Source: an uncultured Chryseobacterium sp. (GTDB lineage Bacteria; Bacteroidota; Bacteroidia; Flavobacteriales; Weeksellaceae). From it: a stretch of DNA of 64,000 bases. Below, one piece after another: positions 18,446 to 26,876 of the stretch. Every line of letters begins with the position of its first letter. Within the stretch, counting starts at the first letter, position 1. The translations under genes and the position numbers were made by a program. The DNA lies in NCBI GenBank assembly GCA_913777465.1, contig CAJYRQ010000053.1, positions 1 through 64,000 on the forward strand. Reading direction: 5' to 3'. The notes under the pieces are model-generated. The model saw only the letters and a program-made list of their open reading frames with translations, was not told where the DNA came from and ran no database searches.

Positions 18446-18975
18446 TGGAAGAAATTATACAAAAATTACATCAGGGAATAAAACAAAGTGGCTGGGATAT
18501 ATTCAAACATTTAAAAAAAGAACTATTAAATTATAATTCTAAAGATTTAATAATTAAATTACTTAACTCTAAAGAATTCAAGTATAAAAATATAAGAAGT
18601 CTTCTTGTTATTATTCCTGAATTGTGGAAGGATTTTTCATTAGAAGATTGGAGAATTATCATGAGAGAGGTAAATCGTCCTTCAAATTACAGAGTATTTA
18701 TTGATGATGGTCCTTATTTTGAAGATATTCGGTTTCTTTATAACTGGATCGGCATAGACAGTATTAAACTTTATAAAAATGATCCTGAAATTTCAGATGA
18801 AAATAAAAAGTCTGTAGATAGAGTTTTTCCTTTGTTTCTGCATGACACTATGAGAAATGGAGAGTATATGGAAGATTTTCAGGATGGAACTTTTGGAGAT
18901 ATAAAATATTTCAGGGAGATGAAAAGCAGGTTGATGAGTCAGGGAGCAAAACCAAGCCCCTTGCCCGATTTATAA
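18445..18975 (+). CDS. Small protein overlapping the toxin-like gene, candidate immunity protein
   Basis: This 176-residue cytosolic protein is rich in Trp, Asp and Lys, with no signal peptide. Its ATG shares one base with the stop of the 847-residue gene, so the two are translationally coupled. Small proteins in this position behind polymorphic toxins are usually immunity proteins. That is the only ground for the assignment, as the family is not recognised. Same A+T-rich composition as the toxin-like gene. Confidence 0.5.
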   Translation: MEEIIQKLHQGIKQSGWDIFKHLKKELLNYNSKDLIIKLLNSKEFKYKNIRSLLVIIPELWKDFSLEDWRIIMREVNRPSNYRVFIDDGPYFEDIRFLYNWIGIDSIKLYKNDPEISDENKKSVDRVFPLFLHDTMRNGEYMEDFQDGTFGDIKYFREMKSRLMSQGAKPSPLPDL

Positions 18976-19121
18976 TTTCATAGAAATATAGAATATAATT
19001 ATATAACGGCGACCATTGGTTGCCGTATTTTATGTAAAACACCTCAAAACAAGTTTAATTTCCCTATATAATTTATTCCCCCAAAAATGCTTAATTTTAG
19101 CCATCTAATAAATCCGAAAGT

Positions 19122-21239
19122 ATGAGAAGGGAAGTTCAGAATAAAACTCTTCAATTTAATATAACTGAAAAAAATACGGAGGTCTATCCGTTTGAAAAAG
19201 ACGGGCTGTCATTGAAATCCTCTTACAGAGCGGAAGATGTTAAAAACCCGGAACTCACACAGACTTCCCCGGGGATCGAGCCCTATCTCAGAGGACCTTA
19301 CTCCACGATGTATGTTCAGAAACCATGGACCATCCGTCAGTATGCCGGTTTTTCAACGGCTGAAGAATCCAATGCTTTTTACAGGAGAAACCTGGCGGCA
19401 GGGCAGAAAGGACTTTCCGTAGCTTTTGATTTGGCCACCCACCGGGGCTATGATTCCGATCACTCGCGGGTAGTGGGGGATGTCGGGAAAGCCGGGGTCG
19501 CTATCGATTCGGTGGAAGACATGAAGATTTTATTCAATGAAATTCCGCTGGACCAGATTTCGGTTTCCATGACAATGAACGGGGCAGTGCTGCCGATTCT
19601 TTCTTTCTATATCGTAGCAGCGGAAGAACAGGGCGTTTCCCAGGAATTGCTTTCGGGGACCATCCAGAATGATATTTTAAAGGAATTCATGGTTCGGAAT
19701 ACCTACATTTATCCGCCGGCGCCTTCCATGAAAATCATTGCCGATATATTTGAATATACGGCACAGCATATCCCTAAATTCAATTCCATCTCCATTTCAG
19801 GCTATCACATGCAGGAAGCCGGAGCGACACCCGTATTGGAAATGGCCTACACGCTGGCAGACGGTCTGGAATACGTGAGAACAGGAATAAAAGCCGGAAT
19901 GAAAGTCGATGATTTCGCACCAAGGCTTTCCTTTTTCTGGGCCATTGGGATGAACCATTTTATGGAAATTGCAAAAATGCGGGCGGCAAGATACATCTGG
20001 GCCAACCTGCTGAAACAGTTCAATCCGCAAAACCCGAAATCTTTAGCCCTGAGAACCCATTCCCAGACTTCGGGATGGTCTTTGACGGAGCAGGAGCCGT
20101 TCAACAACATTACCAGGACGGCCATTGAAGCACTATCCTCCGCGTTGGGCGGAACCCAGTCGCTTCACACCAATGCATTGGATGAGGCAATCGCGCTTCC
20201 TACGGATTATTCGGCAAAAATTGCACGAAATACCCAGATCATCCTGCAGCAGGAAAGCGGCATCTGCGATGTCGTAGACCCGATGGGCGGGAGCAATCTG
20301 GTGGAAAGCCTGACCCAGCAGATGATCGAAGAAGCGATGAAATACATCGATGAGGTGGAGCAGGAAGGCGGAATGACCAAAGCCATCGAAGCCGGAATCC
20401 CGAAAATGAGAATCGAGGAAGCGGCAGCCAGGAAACAGGCCAAAATCGACAGTGGTGAAGAATTCATCATCGGGGTAAACTCATTCCGGTCAGAGCTGAA
20501 GCAGGACCCGATCGAAATCCTGGACATCGACAACACCGAAGTCCGCAGAAAGCAGATCGAAAGACTTAATACCATCAAAGCAGAAAGAAATGCAGCAGCC
20601 GTCGAAGAAATTCTGAATACAATCAGAGAATCTGCCAAAACCGGACAGGGAAACCTGCTTGCCCTATGTATCGAGGCGGCCCGAAGACGGGTAACCCTTG
20701 GCGAAATGAGTGATGCTATGGAGGAGAGCTTCGGAAGGTACAAAGCCAACATCAGAACCATCTCAGGAGTATACGCCATGAATGCAGGAAAAAACGAATA
20801 TTTTGAAAAAGCCCTCAACCTTACCCAGAAATTCGAGGAAGAGGAAGGTCGCCGACCAAGGATCATGGTGGCCAAAATGGGACAGGATGGTCATGACCGG
20901 GGTGCCAAAGTTGTCGCCACCGCATTTGCCGACATGGGATTTGATGTGGATGTGGCGCCGTTATTCCAGACTCCGGAAGAAGTAGCCAAGCAGGCCGTGG
21001 AAAATGATATTCATATCTTAGGGGTTTCCTCTTTGGCAGCCGGTCACAAAACATTGGTTCCTCAGGTGGTCGGAGAACTGAAAAAGCTGGGTGCCGATGA
21101 CATCACCATTGTCGTGGGCGGTGTCATTCCGCAGCAGGATTACGAATTCCTCTATGCCAACGGAGCCGATTTTATCTTCGGGCCGGGGACCAATCTCCCG
21201 AAATGTGCTGTAGATATCCTCGAAAGATTTTTAGATTAA
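19122..21239 (+). CDS. scpA: Methylmalonyl-CoA mutase, large subunit
   Basis: This 705-residue adenosylcobalamin enzyme interconverts (R)-methylmalonyl-CoA and succinyl-CoA, linking propionate metabolism with the TCA cycle. The N-terminal TIM barrel shows [11 protein letters not shown] and [13 protein letters not shown]. The C-terminal B12 domain (~575-705) has the DGHDRG motif with the cobalt ligand H591. Length and motifs fit the catalytic chain. The small non-catalytic subunit that often precedes it is not in the window, and its chaperone MeaB is encoded 7 kb downstream. Confidence 0.96.
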   Translation: MRREVQNKTLQFNITEKNTEVYPFEKDGLSLKSSYRAEDVKNPELTQTSPGIEPYLRGPYSTMYVQKPWTIRQYAGFSTAEESNAFYRRNLAAGQKGLSVAFDLATHRGYDSDHSRVVGDVGKAGVAIDSVEDMKILFNEIPLDQISVSMTMNGAVLPILSFYIVAAEEQGVSQELLSGTIQNDILKEFMVRNTYIYPPAPSMKIIADIFEYTAQHIPKFNSISISGYHMQEAGATPVLEMAYTLADGLEYVRTGIKAGMKVDDFAPRLSFFWAIGMNHFMEIAKMRAARYIWANLLKQFNPQNPKSLALRTHSQTSGWSLTEQEPFNNITRTAIEALSSALGGTQSLHTNALDEAIALPTDYSAKIARNTQIILQQESGICDVVDPMGGSNLVESLTQQMIEEAMKYIDEVEQEGGMTKAIEAGIPKMRIEEAAARKQAKIDSGEEFIIGVNSFRSELKQDPIEILDIDNTEVRRKQIERLNTIKAERNAAAVEEILNTIRESAKTGQGNLLALCIEAARRRVTLGEMSDAMEESFGRYKANIRTISGVYAMNAGKNEYFEKALNLTQKFEEEEGRRPRIMVAKMGQDGHDRGAKVVATAFADMGFDVDVAPLFQTPEEVAKQAVENDIHILGVSSLAAGHKTLVPQVVGELKKLGADDITIVVGGVIPQQDYEFLYANGADFIFGPGTNLPKCAVDILERFLD

Positions 21240-21299
21240 ATTAAAATTAAAAAGAAATAAATTGCACAGCTTTTGTATAAGATAATAAAAATTTTCATT

Positions 21300-21800
21300 A
21301 TGGCTTATACAGTAGTTTCAGTATTTCCGGTAGCAGCAGACACCGATGAAATCAAAAGACAATTAAAAGAAAACGGCATTGATGAAGCAAACATTGTTGT
21401 TTCAAAATCCAATGTAGACAGCGGAGCAACGGCGGATAATTATCAGGAAGATGAGCAGACCAGAGGTTTTTTTGAGTATACCTTTGCCCACGATGCAGAA
21501 ATGCTGGATGCATATAGCAAGCACAGTGTAGGAAAACACAACATTGTGGTGTATGCCGATACCATGGAGCAGGCGGCTGCGGCTAATTCCGTTTTAAACA
21601 GAAATGGTGCCCTGGAAGTTTACCGAAAACCTTCGGAAAACAAAACCGATGTTCCTGAAGGGATGAGCGAAGAAGAATACAACGGCATCATTGCCAAAGC
21701 AAAGAACAATCTGTATTTCCTGGGTTCCGAAAGAGTATACCACTCCAACGTTATCAGAGGAATGGATGATCCGATGGATGATCTGGGATCCAAAGATTAA
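21300..21800 (+). CDS. Stress-type small protein (general stress protein 17M-like)
   Basis: The ATG at 21300 (MAYTVVSVFPVAADTDEIKR) is preferred to in-frame codons from 21273, since the extra nine residues look non-native. The product is 166 residues, cytosolic and acidic. An N-terminal alpha/beta part (TDEIKRQLKENGID followed by NIVVSKS) and HSVGKHNIVVYADTMEQA recall the ferredoxin-like fold of the GSP17M/YflT stress proteins; this is a family impression, not a proof. It lies 60 bases after the mutase gene and is closed by a terminator. Confidence 0.6.
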   Translation: MAYTVVSVFPVAADTDEIKRQLKENGIDEANIVVSKSNVDSGATADNYQEDEQTRGFFEYTFAHDAEMLDAYSKHSVGKHNIVVYADTMEQAAAANSVLNRNGALEVYRKPSENKTDVPEGMSEEEYNGIIAKAKNNLYFLGSERVYHSNVIRGMDDPMDDLGSKD

Positions 21801-21827
21801 GATCAGATAATAAAAGTACATAAAAAC

Positions 21828-21860
21828 AAACCGGCTGTCTCATTTGAGACAGCCGGTTTT
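21828..21860. terminator. Bidirectional terminator between convergent genes
   Basis: Perfect 11-base stem CCGGCTGTCTC / GAGACAGCCGG with loop ATTT, flanked by AAA on one side and TTTT on the other. It serves the stress-type gene on the plus strand and the fasciclin gene on the minus strand. Confidence 0.9.
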
Positions 21861-21882
21861 CATTAATTATTATGGAGAAAAA

Positions 21883-22839
21883 TTAGGGTAACAATACTTT
21901 GTCAATGGCATGGATGATTCCGTTATTACATTGAATATCAGCCGTTAACACATTAGATACTCTGTTGTACTTATCCGTAACTTTTACGCCTCCGGAATTT
22001 GTAATCTTGAAGGTCGTTCCCTGCAGGGTGGTCAGGGTTATATTATTCGTAAGATCGGTAGATGCCTTGTTGGATCCTGCCACCACATGGTATTTCAGTG
22101 CGCTTTCCAGGGTTGCCTGAGGAATGGCGGATAATGCAGACAGGTTAAGCTCGGTAAGAAGGGAAGCAAATCCTGAATTTGTTGGTGCAAATACTGTAAA
22201 AGGAGCATTCGCAGAACCGCTCAGGATCGCTGTAAAGTTCGGCATATCACTTCTCGTAAGAGCGGATACCATTGTGCTGAACTGTGGATTTGCCATGATC
22301 TGGGTCGTTACGGTCGGAAGTGCGATAACGGCGTCCACTTTGTGGATGACTCCGTTGTTTGCATCGATATCCGTCTGTACCACGTTAGACATCCCGTTGA
22401 TTTTTACACCGCTGCTCGTGTTGATAAACATCGAAATATTTTTTGTAGAAGAAGCGGAGCCCATTGCCATCGTGGAAACATAGCCTGTTGCAATAGCCGA
22501 TGCTTTCATTTCAGAACCCAACACGTGGTTCATCAGTAAAGTTTTCAGCATAGCAGCAGGCACATCATTCAGGCTGGCATAGCCATTGGCCTGTAAAAAT
22601 GTGGAAAACGCGGCATTGGTAGGAGCGAATAAAGTGAAAGTTCCGCTCTGGTTAAGGGTTGCCGATAACCCGGCTTTGTCAATTGCCGATTTTAGGCTGG
22701 TTAAATTACTGTCCGAAGCCACCAACTCGTAAGTAGTTTTGTTGGTCATCATCATGTCCTCGGTACCATTGTCGTCACAGGAAGTCATGCACATCATCAC
22801 AACCCCTGAAAAAAGTAAAGGTTTGATCAAATTTCTCAT
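21883..22839 (-). CDS. Fasciclin-domain lipoprotein with two FAS1 domains
   Basis: This 318-residue lipoprotein has a signal peptide with lipobox ending in C21 (MTSCDDN). Two FAS1 repeats follow (about 35-175 and 180-318). Each shows the family hallmarks: FTLFAPTNAAFSTF and FTVFAPTNSGFASL for the first conserved box, and NNGVIHKVDAV and NNGIIHAIDKV for the second. FAS1 domains mediate adhesion or carbohydrate and protein binding at the cell surface. Monocistronic. Confidence 0.95.
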   Translation of the reverse strand: MRNLIKPLLFSGVVMMCMTSCDDNGTEDMMMTNKTTYELVASDSNLTSLKSAIDKAGLSATLNQSGTFTLFAPTNAAFSTFLQANGYASLNDVPAAMLKTLLMNHVLGSEMKASAIATGYVSTMAMGSASSTKNISMFINTSSGVKINGMSNVVQTDIDANNGVIHKVDAVIALPTVTTQIMANPQFSTMVSALTRSDMPNFTAILSGSANAPFTVFAPTNSGFASLLTELNLSALSAIPQATLESALKYHVVAGSNKASTDLTNNITLTTLQGTTFKITNSGGVKVTDKYNRVSNVLTADIQCNNGIIHAIDKVLLP

Positions 22840-22937
22840 AATTAAATATTGTATAAGTGTAGAATCGGACAGACAAATACTGTACCTTTTTTTATTTATT
22901 AGTAATTATTTTTTAAAATTTTATATTGAAGTTTTTT

Positions 22938-22967
22938 TTGGCAGTTTCAAAAAAAGTTTTAATTTTG
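22938..22967 (+). promoter_or_regulatory. Consensus promoter of a short intergenic transcript
   Basis: TTG at 22938-22940, a 19-base spacer and TAATTTTG at 22960-22967 make a near-perfect Bacteroidota promoter. Transcription would start near 22973 and no long gene follows before the terminator at 23112-23140. Confidence 0.65.
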
Positions 22968-22972
22968 TGGCT

Positions 22973-23140
22973 CAAATCAGTTTTTAACCCTTTAAAATAA
23001 CGAAGCAAATGTTCAGTAAAGTACATATTTCTACAGCAGGATTGCCTTTTGCAAAGGCAGGGCTTCGTGGTTGGGTACATTCTTAGAATTACAGTATAAT
23101 GAAATATAGCCACCCGGAGTCTTAAGATTCCGGGTTTTTT
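22973..23140 (+). ncRNA. Probable small RNA or short leader transcript with 25-codon frame
   Basis: A consensus promoter and an intrinsic terminator delimit a transcript of roughly 165 bases in a 550-base gap. Inside, an ATG at 23009 opens a 25-codon frame ending with TAG at 23084-23086 (MFSKVHISTAGLPFAKAGL, then RGWVHS). A perfect hairpin TGCCTTT/AAAGGCA lies within it. It may be a small regulatory RNA, a dual-function RNA, or a small-protein gene. It matches no RNA family I recognise (not tRNA, SRP RNA or tmRNA). Confidence 0.45.
23112..23140 (+). terminator. Intrinsic terminator of the short transcript
   Basis: Stem ACCCGGA / TCCGGGT extended by an imperfect inner part, followed by six T (23135-23140). 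Confidence 0.8.
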
Positions 23141-23217
23141 ATTGCGCAATATTTCAAACCCGTTACAGGTATTCCCGGATTCTTTTTTTAACAGAGGAAC
23201 ATTTCAGACAGTTTTCA

Positions 23218-23286
23218 GGAGCTGTTTCCCGCTATCCGTTGCAATCTTTTTTTTCAAAAAAGGATTTCCACTGCTATCGGGGCTAG
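23218..23286. repeat. Imperfect inverted repeat of flavobacterial dispersed type
   Basis: The stretch begins GGAGCTGTTTCCCGCTATCC, passes a T8/A6 centre and ends CTATCGGGGCT, so the two arms are roughly complementary. I recall closely similar sequences (pattern GGAGCT..TTTCCCGCTATCC..TATCGGGGCT) scattered between genes of many Flavobacterium-type genomes. Copy number in this genome cannot be seen here. Confidence 0.5.
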
Positions 23287-23389
23287 TGATAATGTTCCGC
23301 ATTATAATCTTACGGGCCCACAGGCCGGTAAGGTTAAGCAATTACCGGGTGATGTATAGATTGTATGTCACTTTAAGAGCAGAACATTC

Positions 23390-24139
23390 ATGGAAAAATA
23401 CAACCTGATGTTTTTTAGACTGAGAAGTCTGAGAAGCAGAAAAAGAATCATAAAAAAAGATGTAGAGAAACAGATCAGGCAAAAATACAGGCATAGCGAT
23501 CGGTTATGGGAAATGAAGCGGAACATTCCGTTAGTTCCCTTGGATAAACCTTATCAGAAGGGCTTTGTACGATTTTTCGTTGTAAGGGATGACGTAAAAA
23601 GATCCAAAGACGGCAGATTCTTCGGAGAACTTCTGGAGAAGATCAATACGGAAATGTATTCCCCGACCCGGAAATTCCTTAAGAAAAAAAGGAAACGCGG
23701 AAGGAGGATTTATGTCGCAAAAGAACAGCGGATTGCCAACATTTATCCCTGGGAATGGGACAGCCCGAAATTCGGCCTTACGGCAAGGGAAAAGCAGTAT
23801 TTCGTTATGAAAGACAACTATTGCCCGATCTGGAAGTCGTGCAAAGTTTATTATGAATTTACAGAACCATGGAGATTTGTATTGAAGGTAAAACCGAACA
23901 TCATTACCCATTACAAACCTCTGCAATCGGATCTGGAAAAAGAAATCAACGAAACCGATTCTTTTTTAAACCGGCACAAAGTTCAGGCAATCATCCATAA
24001 AACCATTTACGGAAAACCCGATCCATGGAAAAACAGGTATAAACGCGATTGCATGAAAAGCCTGAAAGCCTTTCACTACAATATTTCTGCAACAGCGGTT
24101 GCAGACCGGTTGGAGGATACAGACCTCCTTAAAATTTAA
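23390..24139 (+). CDS. Basic hypothetical protein, first gene of the RNA-repair operon
   Basis: This is a 249-residue, strongly basic, Arg/Lys-rich protein without signal peptide or membrane segment. It has several basic patches (FRLRSLRSRKRIIKK; KFLKKKRKRGRRIYVAK), many aromatic residues and the segments YPWEWDSPKFGLT and KPDPWKNRYKRDCMK. Its composition resembles RNA- or ribosome-binding proteins, but the family is not recognised. It stands 11 bases before rtcB and is surely co-transcribed with it. Binding damaged rRNA or tRNA, or guiding RtcB to the ribosome, would be a sensible hypothesis but nothing proves it. Confidence 0.65.
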   Translation: MEKYNLMFFRLRSLRSRKRIIKKDVEKQIRQKYRHSDRLWEMKRNIPLVPLDKPYQKGFVRFFVVRDDVKRSKDGRFFGELLEKINTEMYSPTRKFLKKKRKRGRRIYVAKEQRIANIYPWEWDSPKFGLTAREKQYFVMKDNYCPIWKSCKVYYEFTEPWRFVLKVKPNIITHYKPLQSDLEKEINETDSFLNRHKVQAIIHKTIYGKPDPWKNRYKRDCMKSLKAFHYNISATAVADRLEDTDLLKI

Positions 24140-24150
24140 AAAATAAAACA

Positions 24151-25542
24151 ATGGGAAATTTAAAACTAAAAGGAAAAGATATATTAAAACTGGGATACCC
24201 GAATAACCAGAGCGTCAACATTGCACTGGAAGTCATGAAAAGGAATTTTGCAACCAAAAACATTCATCATGTAAAATCTCTTTTAAAGGAAATCCTCATC
24301 AGTCCGGAGACTTTTGAGAAAGACCTCACCTTCGGACAGATTGCGGAAGCCCTGCTTTCCTCCAAAAAAACGGAAAAAAGAATGCTCAACACCCAACGGG
24401 CTGCATTTCAGGTTTTCGGAAACAACATTTCGGACGAGGCGAAAAACCAGCTGTATACCGCGCTGAAGCTACCGGTTTCCGTACAGGGCGCACTGATGCC
24501 CGATGCACACAGCGGCTACGGGCTTCCGATCGGCGGCGTGCTTGCGGTAGAAAATGCAGTTATCCCGTACGGCGTCGGAATGGACATCGGATGCAGGATG
24601 AGCCTCAGCATTCTCGATACCCCGGTATCCTACCTGGATGGTGCCAGAGATAAATATGAAAAGGCACTGGCCGAGCATACCAAATTTGGGATGTACGAAA
24701 CCCACAAATCCCACATCGACCATGAGATTTTCGAGCGGGATACTTTCGATCTGATTCCGCTCTTGAGAAGGCTCAAAGGAAAAGCCATCAGGCAGATGGG
24801 AAGTTCCGGCGGAGGAAACCATTTCGTCGAATTCGGTGAAGTGGAAATTACGGAAGAAGATCCGCAGATCGGGCTGCCGAAAGGCCGATACCTGGGAATC
24901 CTCTCCCACAGCGGCTCCCGAGTACTCGGAGCGGAGATCGCCCAGTATTATTCCAGGATAGCTGTGGAACAGTGCCCGCTGCCGAAAGAAGCACAGCAGT
25001 TTGCCTGGCTGGAACTCAGCACCCACCTCGGGCTGGAATACTGGACGGCGATGAACCTGGCCGGGGATTATGCGTCTGCCTGTCACGACGATATCCACCG
25101 CAGGCTGGTAAAAGCCGTAGGCGGAAGGGTAAAGGCCAGAATTGAAAACCATCACAATTTTGCATGGAAGGAAATCCATAACGGCAGGGAAGTGATCGTT
25201 CACCGGAAAGGTGCCACTCCGGCCAATGAAAATGAGCTGGGTATGATCCCCGGATCGATGATCGCCAAAGGCTTTATCGTCCGCGGAAAAGGAAACCCGG
25301 AATCCCTGAACTCGGCGTCGCACGGCGCCGGAAGAGCCCATTCCAGAGGGGAATGCCGGAGCCTTTTTACCCAGAACGACATCAAAAAAGAATTGAAACT
25401 CAAAAATGTCACGCTCATGGGCGGCAACGCGGAAGAAGCACCGATGGCCTATAAGGATATCAACGAAGTGATGAACGCGCAAAGCGAACTGGTGGATATC
25501 CTGGGGACCTTCCAGCCGAGAATGGTAAGGATGGATAAGTAG
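24151..25542 (+). CDS. rtcB: RNA-splicing/repair ligase RtcB
   Basis: This 463-residue GTP-dependent ligase joins RNA 2',3'-cyclic phosphate or 3'-phosphate ends to 5'-OH ends. All hallmark motifs are visible: DIGCRM with metal-binding C148, GGGNHFVEFGEV, SHSGSRVLG, ENHHNFAWKE, VHRKGATPA, and SHGAGRAHSR with the guanylated H391. Length is that of a single-domain RtcB. Arg in DIGCRM (often GCGM) suits the PrfH-linked branch. Neighbours (prfH, a nucleotidyltransferase-fold gene) point to repair of cleaved ribosomal RNA rather than tRNA splicing. Confidence 0.95.
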   Translation: MGNLKLKGKDILKLGYPNNQSVNIALEVMKRNFATKNIHHVKSLLKEILISPETFEKDLTFGQIAEALLSSKKTEKRMLNTQRAAFQVFGNNISDEAKNQLYTALKLPVSVQGALMPDAHSGYGLPIGGVLAVENAVIPYGVGMDIGCRMSLSILDTPVSYLDGARDKYEKALAEHTKFGMYETHKSHIDHEIFERDTFDLIPLLRRLKGKAIRQMGSSGGGNHFVEFGEVEITEEDPQIGLPKGRYLGILSHSGSRVLGAEIAQYYSRIAVEQCPLPKEAQQFAWLELSTHLGLEYWTAMNLAGDYASACHDDIHRRLVKAVGGRVKARIENHHNFAWKEIHNGREVIVHRKGATPANENELGMIPGSMIAKGFIVRGKGNPESLNSASHGAGRAHSRGECRSLFTQNDIKKELKLKNVTLMGGNAEEAPMAYKDINEVMNAQSELVDILGTFQPRMVRMDK

Positions 25543-25564
25543 AAGGCTGATTGAGTCGGCTTCA

Positions 25565-25597
25565 AAACCTCACAGGTTTTTAAAACCTGTGAGGTTT
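25565..25597. repeat. Perfect palindromic intergenic element inside the repair operon
   Basis: Fifteen-base arms (AAACCTCACAGGTTT and its complement) around a three-base centre, 22 bases after the rtcB stop. There is only a short T tract, so it may be a weak attenuator or mRNA stabiliser. I recall palindromes of this AACCTCACAGG type as common between genes in flavobacteria, so it is probably a dispersed repeat. Confidence 0.6.
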
Positions 25598-25623
25598 ATT
25601 AACACAACAATTAAAATAAAAAA

Positions 25624-26169
25624 ATGGGAGCACCACACAACATAAAAAGATATGGTGAAGTCTGGCCGGAATTCAGAATCCGGCACGGACTCGATATTTT
25701 AGAAAAATTAAAACAAAAAGTTATTGTTTCGGGCGGCTGGGCCTGGCACTTTATGTCAGAAAAAGGGCATACGGAATACAAACACGCGCATGACCATAAG
25801 GATATTGATGTCTTCGTAAGAAAAGAACATGTGGCAGAAGTCGTAATAATCCTTCAGCAGGAAGGTTTCCGGAAAGTCTGGACAAGATACGATCATCTGC
25901 CAAGCGCAGAAAATTTCCGCAGATACGAGAAGACAGTTAAAATGGGAAACGGAAAATCGCACAGGATCACGATCGATTTTTTTGAGAAAAATGGTCTGGA
26001 AACGATTGAAACCAACGGGTTTACCGTGGTTAAACCGCAGGTCCTTCTTTCATTTTACAGGAATATCCATTCCAGTGACAAATGCTGGGCGGTGATTGCT
26101 GCAAAAGAGCTGCTGGAAAAAGGGGTTGATCCGGTCGGTCACCCGAAATTAAGTGAAATACCGAAATAA
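25624..26169 (+). CDS. Nucleotidyltransferase-fold protein in the RNA-repair operon
   Basis: This is a 181-residue protein. IVSGGWAWHF (33-43) followed by HDHKDIDVFV (56-65), with G37-G38, D60 and D62, is the hG[GS]...DhD signature of nucleotidyltransferases, closest to the GGWA/H-x-DID form of lincosamide and ANT(2'')-type enzymes. A third acidic residue D118 in RITIDFFE completes a plausible metal site. It is encoded between rtcB and prfH with two bases to prfH. Such an enzyme might add or remove nucleotides at a broken RNA 3' end, or adenylylate a small molecule. Context favours RNA, but this is inference. Confidence 0.7.
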   Translation: MGAPHNIKRYGEVWPEFRIRHGLDILEKLKQKVIVSGGWAWHFMSEKGHTEYKHAHDHKDIDVFVRKEHVAEVVIILQQEGFRKVWTRYDHLPSAENFRRYEKTVKMGNGKSHRITIDFFEKNGLETIETNGFTVVKPQVLLSFYRNIHSSDKCWAVIAAKELLEKGVDPVGHPKLSEIPK

Positions 26170-26171
26170 AA

Positions 26172-26876
26172 ATGGAAAAACTCATCCAAATAACCGCAGG
26201 AAAAGGACCTCTGGAATGCCAGTGGGTCGTCGCCAAAGTGCTGAAAGTTTTCCTGGAAGAAATAAAGAACAACAACATCGCATACGAAATCATCCATCGT
26301 GAAAACGGGGATGAAAACCTGACGCTGAAATCCGTAACCCTTCTTTTGAAATCAAAAGGCCTGGAGGATTTTTTGGAATCCTGGCTCGGAAGCATTTGCT
26401 GGACAGGCAAAAGCACTTTCCGGAAACTGCATAAACGGAGCAACTGGTTTATCGGGATCTTCGAGCTGGAAGGCCTGGAAAAAGTCAGCTTTCATGAAAA
26501 AGACATTCAGTTTCAGACGGCGAGGAGCCAGGGAAGCGGCGGGCAGAATGTGAATAAAGTAAACACGGCGGTTCGTGCTACCCATATCCCGACCGGACAA
26601 AGTGTTTTCGTACAGGATTCCCGTTCGCAGCTGGAAAATAAAAAGCTTTCCATAGAAAGACTGAAGGCAAAAGTCCTGGAACAGAATATAATACAACTGC
26701 AGAAAAGAATGCAGGAAACCTGGAACAACCACCTGAATGTACAACGCGGAAATCCGGCAAGAACATTCTCGGGAACCGATTTCAAAAAAAATTATCAGGA
26801 AAAGTCTTTCAGCAAGCAAAGGCGCCACCTGAAAAACGAACTAAAAAATTATAGAAATGACCTTAACCAAAAGTAA
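26172..26876 (+). CDS. prfH: Peptide chain release factor-like protein PrfH
   Basis: This 234-residue release-factor homolog has the GGQ hydrolysis motif at 123-125 ([20 protein letters not shown]). It lacks the codon-reading PxT/SPF domain of RF1 and RF2. Instead it has the PrfH-type segment ICWTGKSTFRKLHKRSNWF (75-93). PrfH is known to pair with RtcB: it releases the peptide from ribosomes with damaged 16S decoding centre so the ligase can reseal the RNA. The gene follows the nucleotidyltransferase gene by two bases and its 3' end overlaps the next gene by 20 bases. Confidence 0.92.
   Translation: MEKLIQITAGKGPLECQWVVAKVLKVFLEEIKNNNIAYEIIHRENGDENLTLKSVTLLLKSKGLEDFLESWLGSICWTGKSTFRKLHKRSNWFIGIFELEGLEKVSFHEKDIQFQTARSQGSGGQNVNKVNTAVRATHIPTGQSVFVQDSRSQLENKKLSIERLKAKVLEQNIIQLQKRMQETWNNHLNVQRGNPARTFSGTDFKKNYQEKSFSKQRRHLKNELKNYRNDLNQK

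Noticed and set aside
20207..20875. 222-codon minus-strand frame opposite methylmalonyl-CoA mutase.
   Set aside because: Antisense shadow, rich in Ser and Arg as expected from reversed codons; the mutase motifs on the plus strand explain the region.
22973..23140. Could the short transcript be a tRNA, SRP RNA or tmRNA?
   Set aside because: No acceptor stem with CCA, no T-loop sequence, no GGAA-type SRP loop and no tag frame could be found.
24469..25482. Long open frame (337 codons) on the minus strand opposite rtcB.
   Set aside because: It is the antisense shadow of a high-G+C-third-position gene; the plus strand encodes all RtcB motifs and the minus frame has no recognisable domain or promoter.
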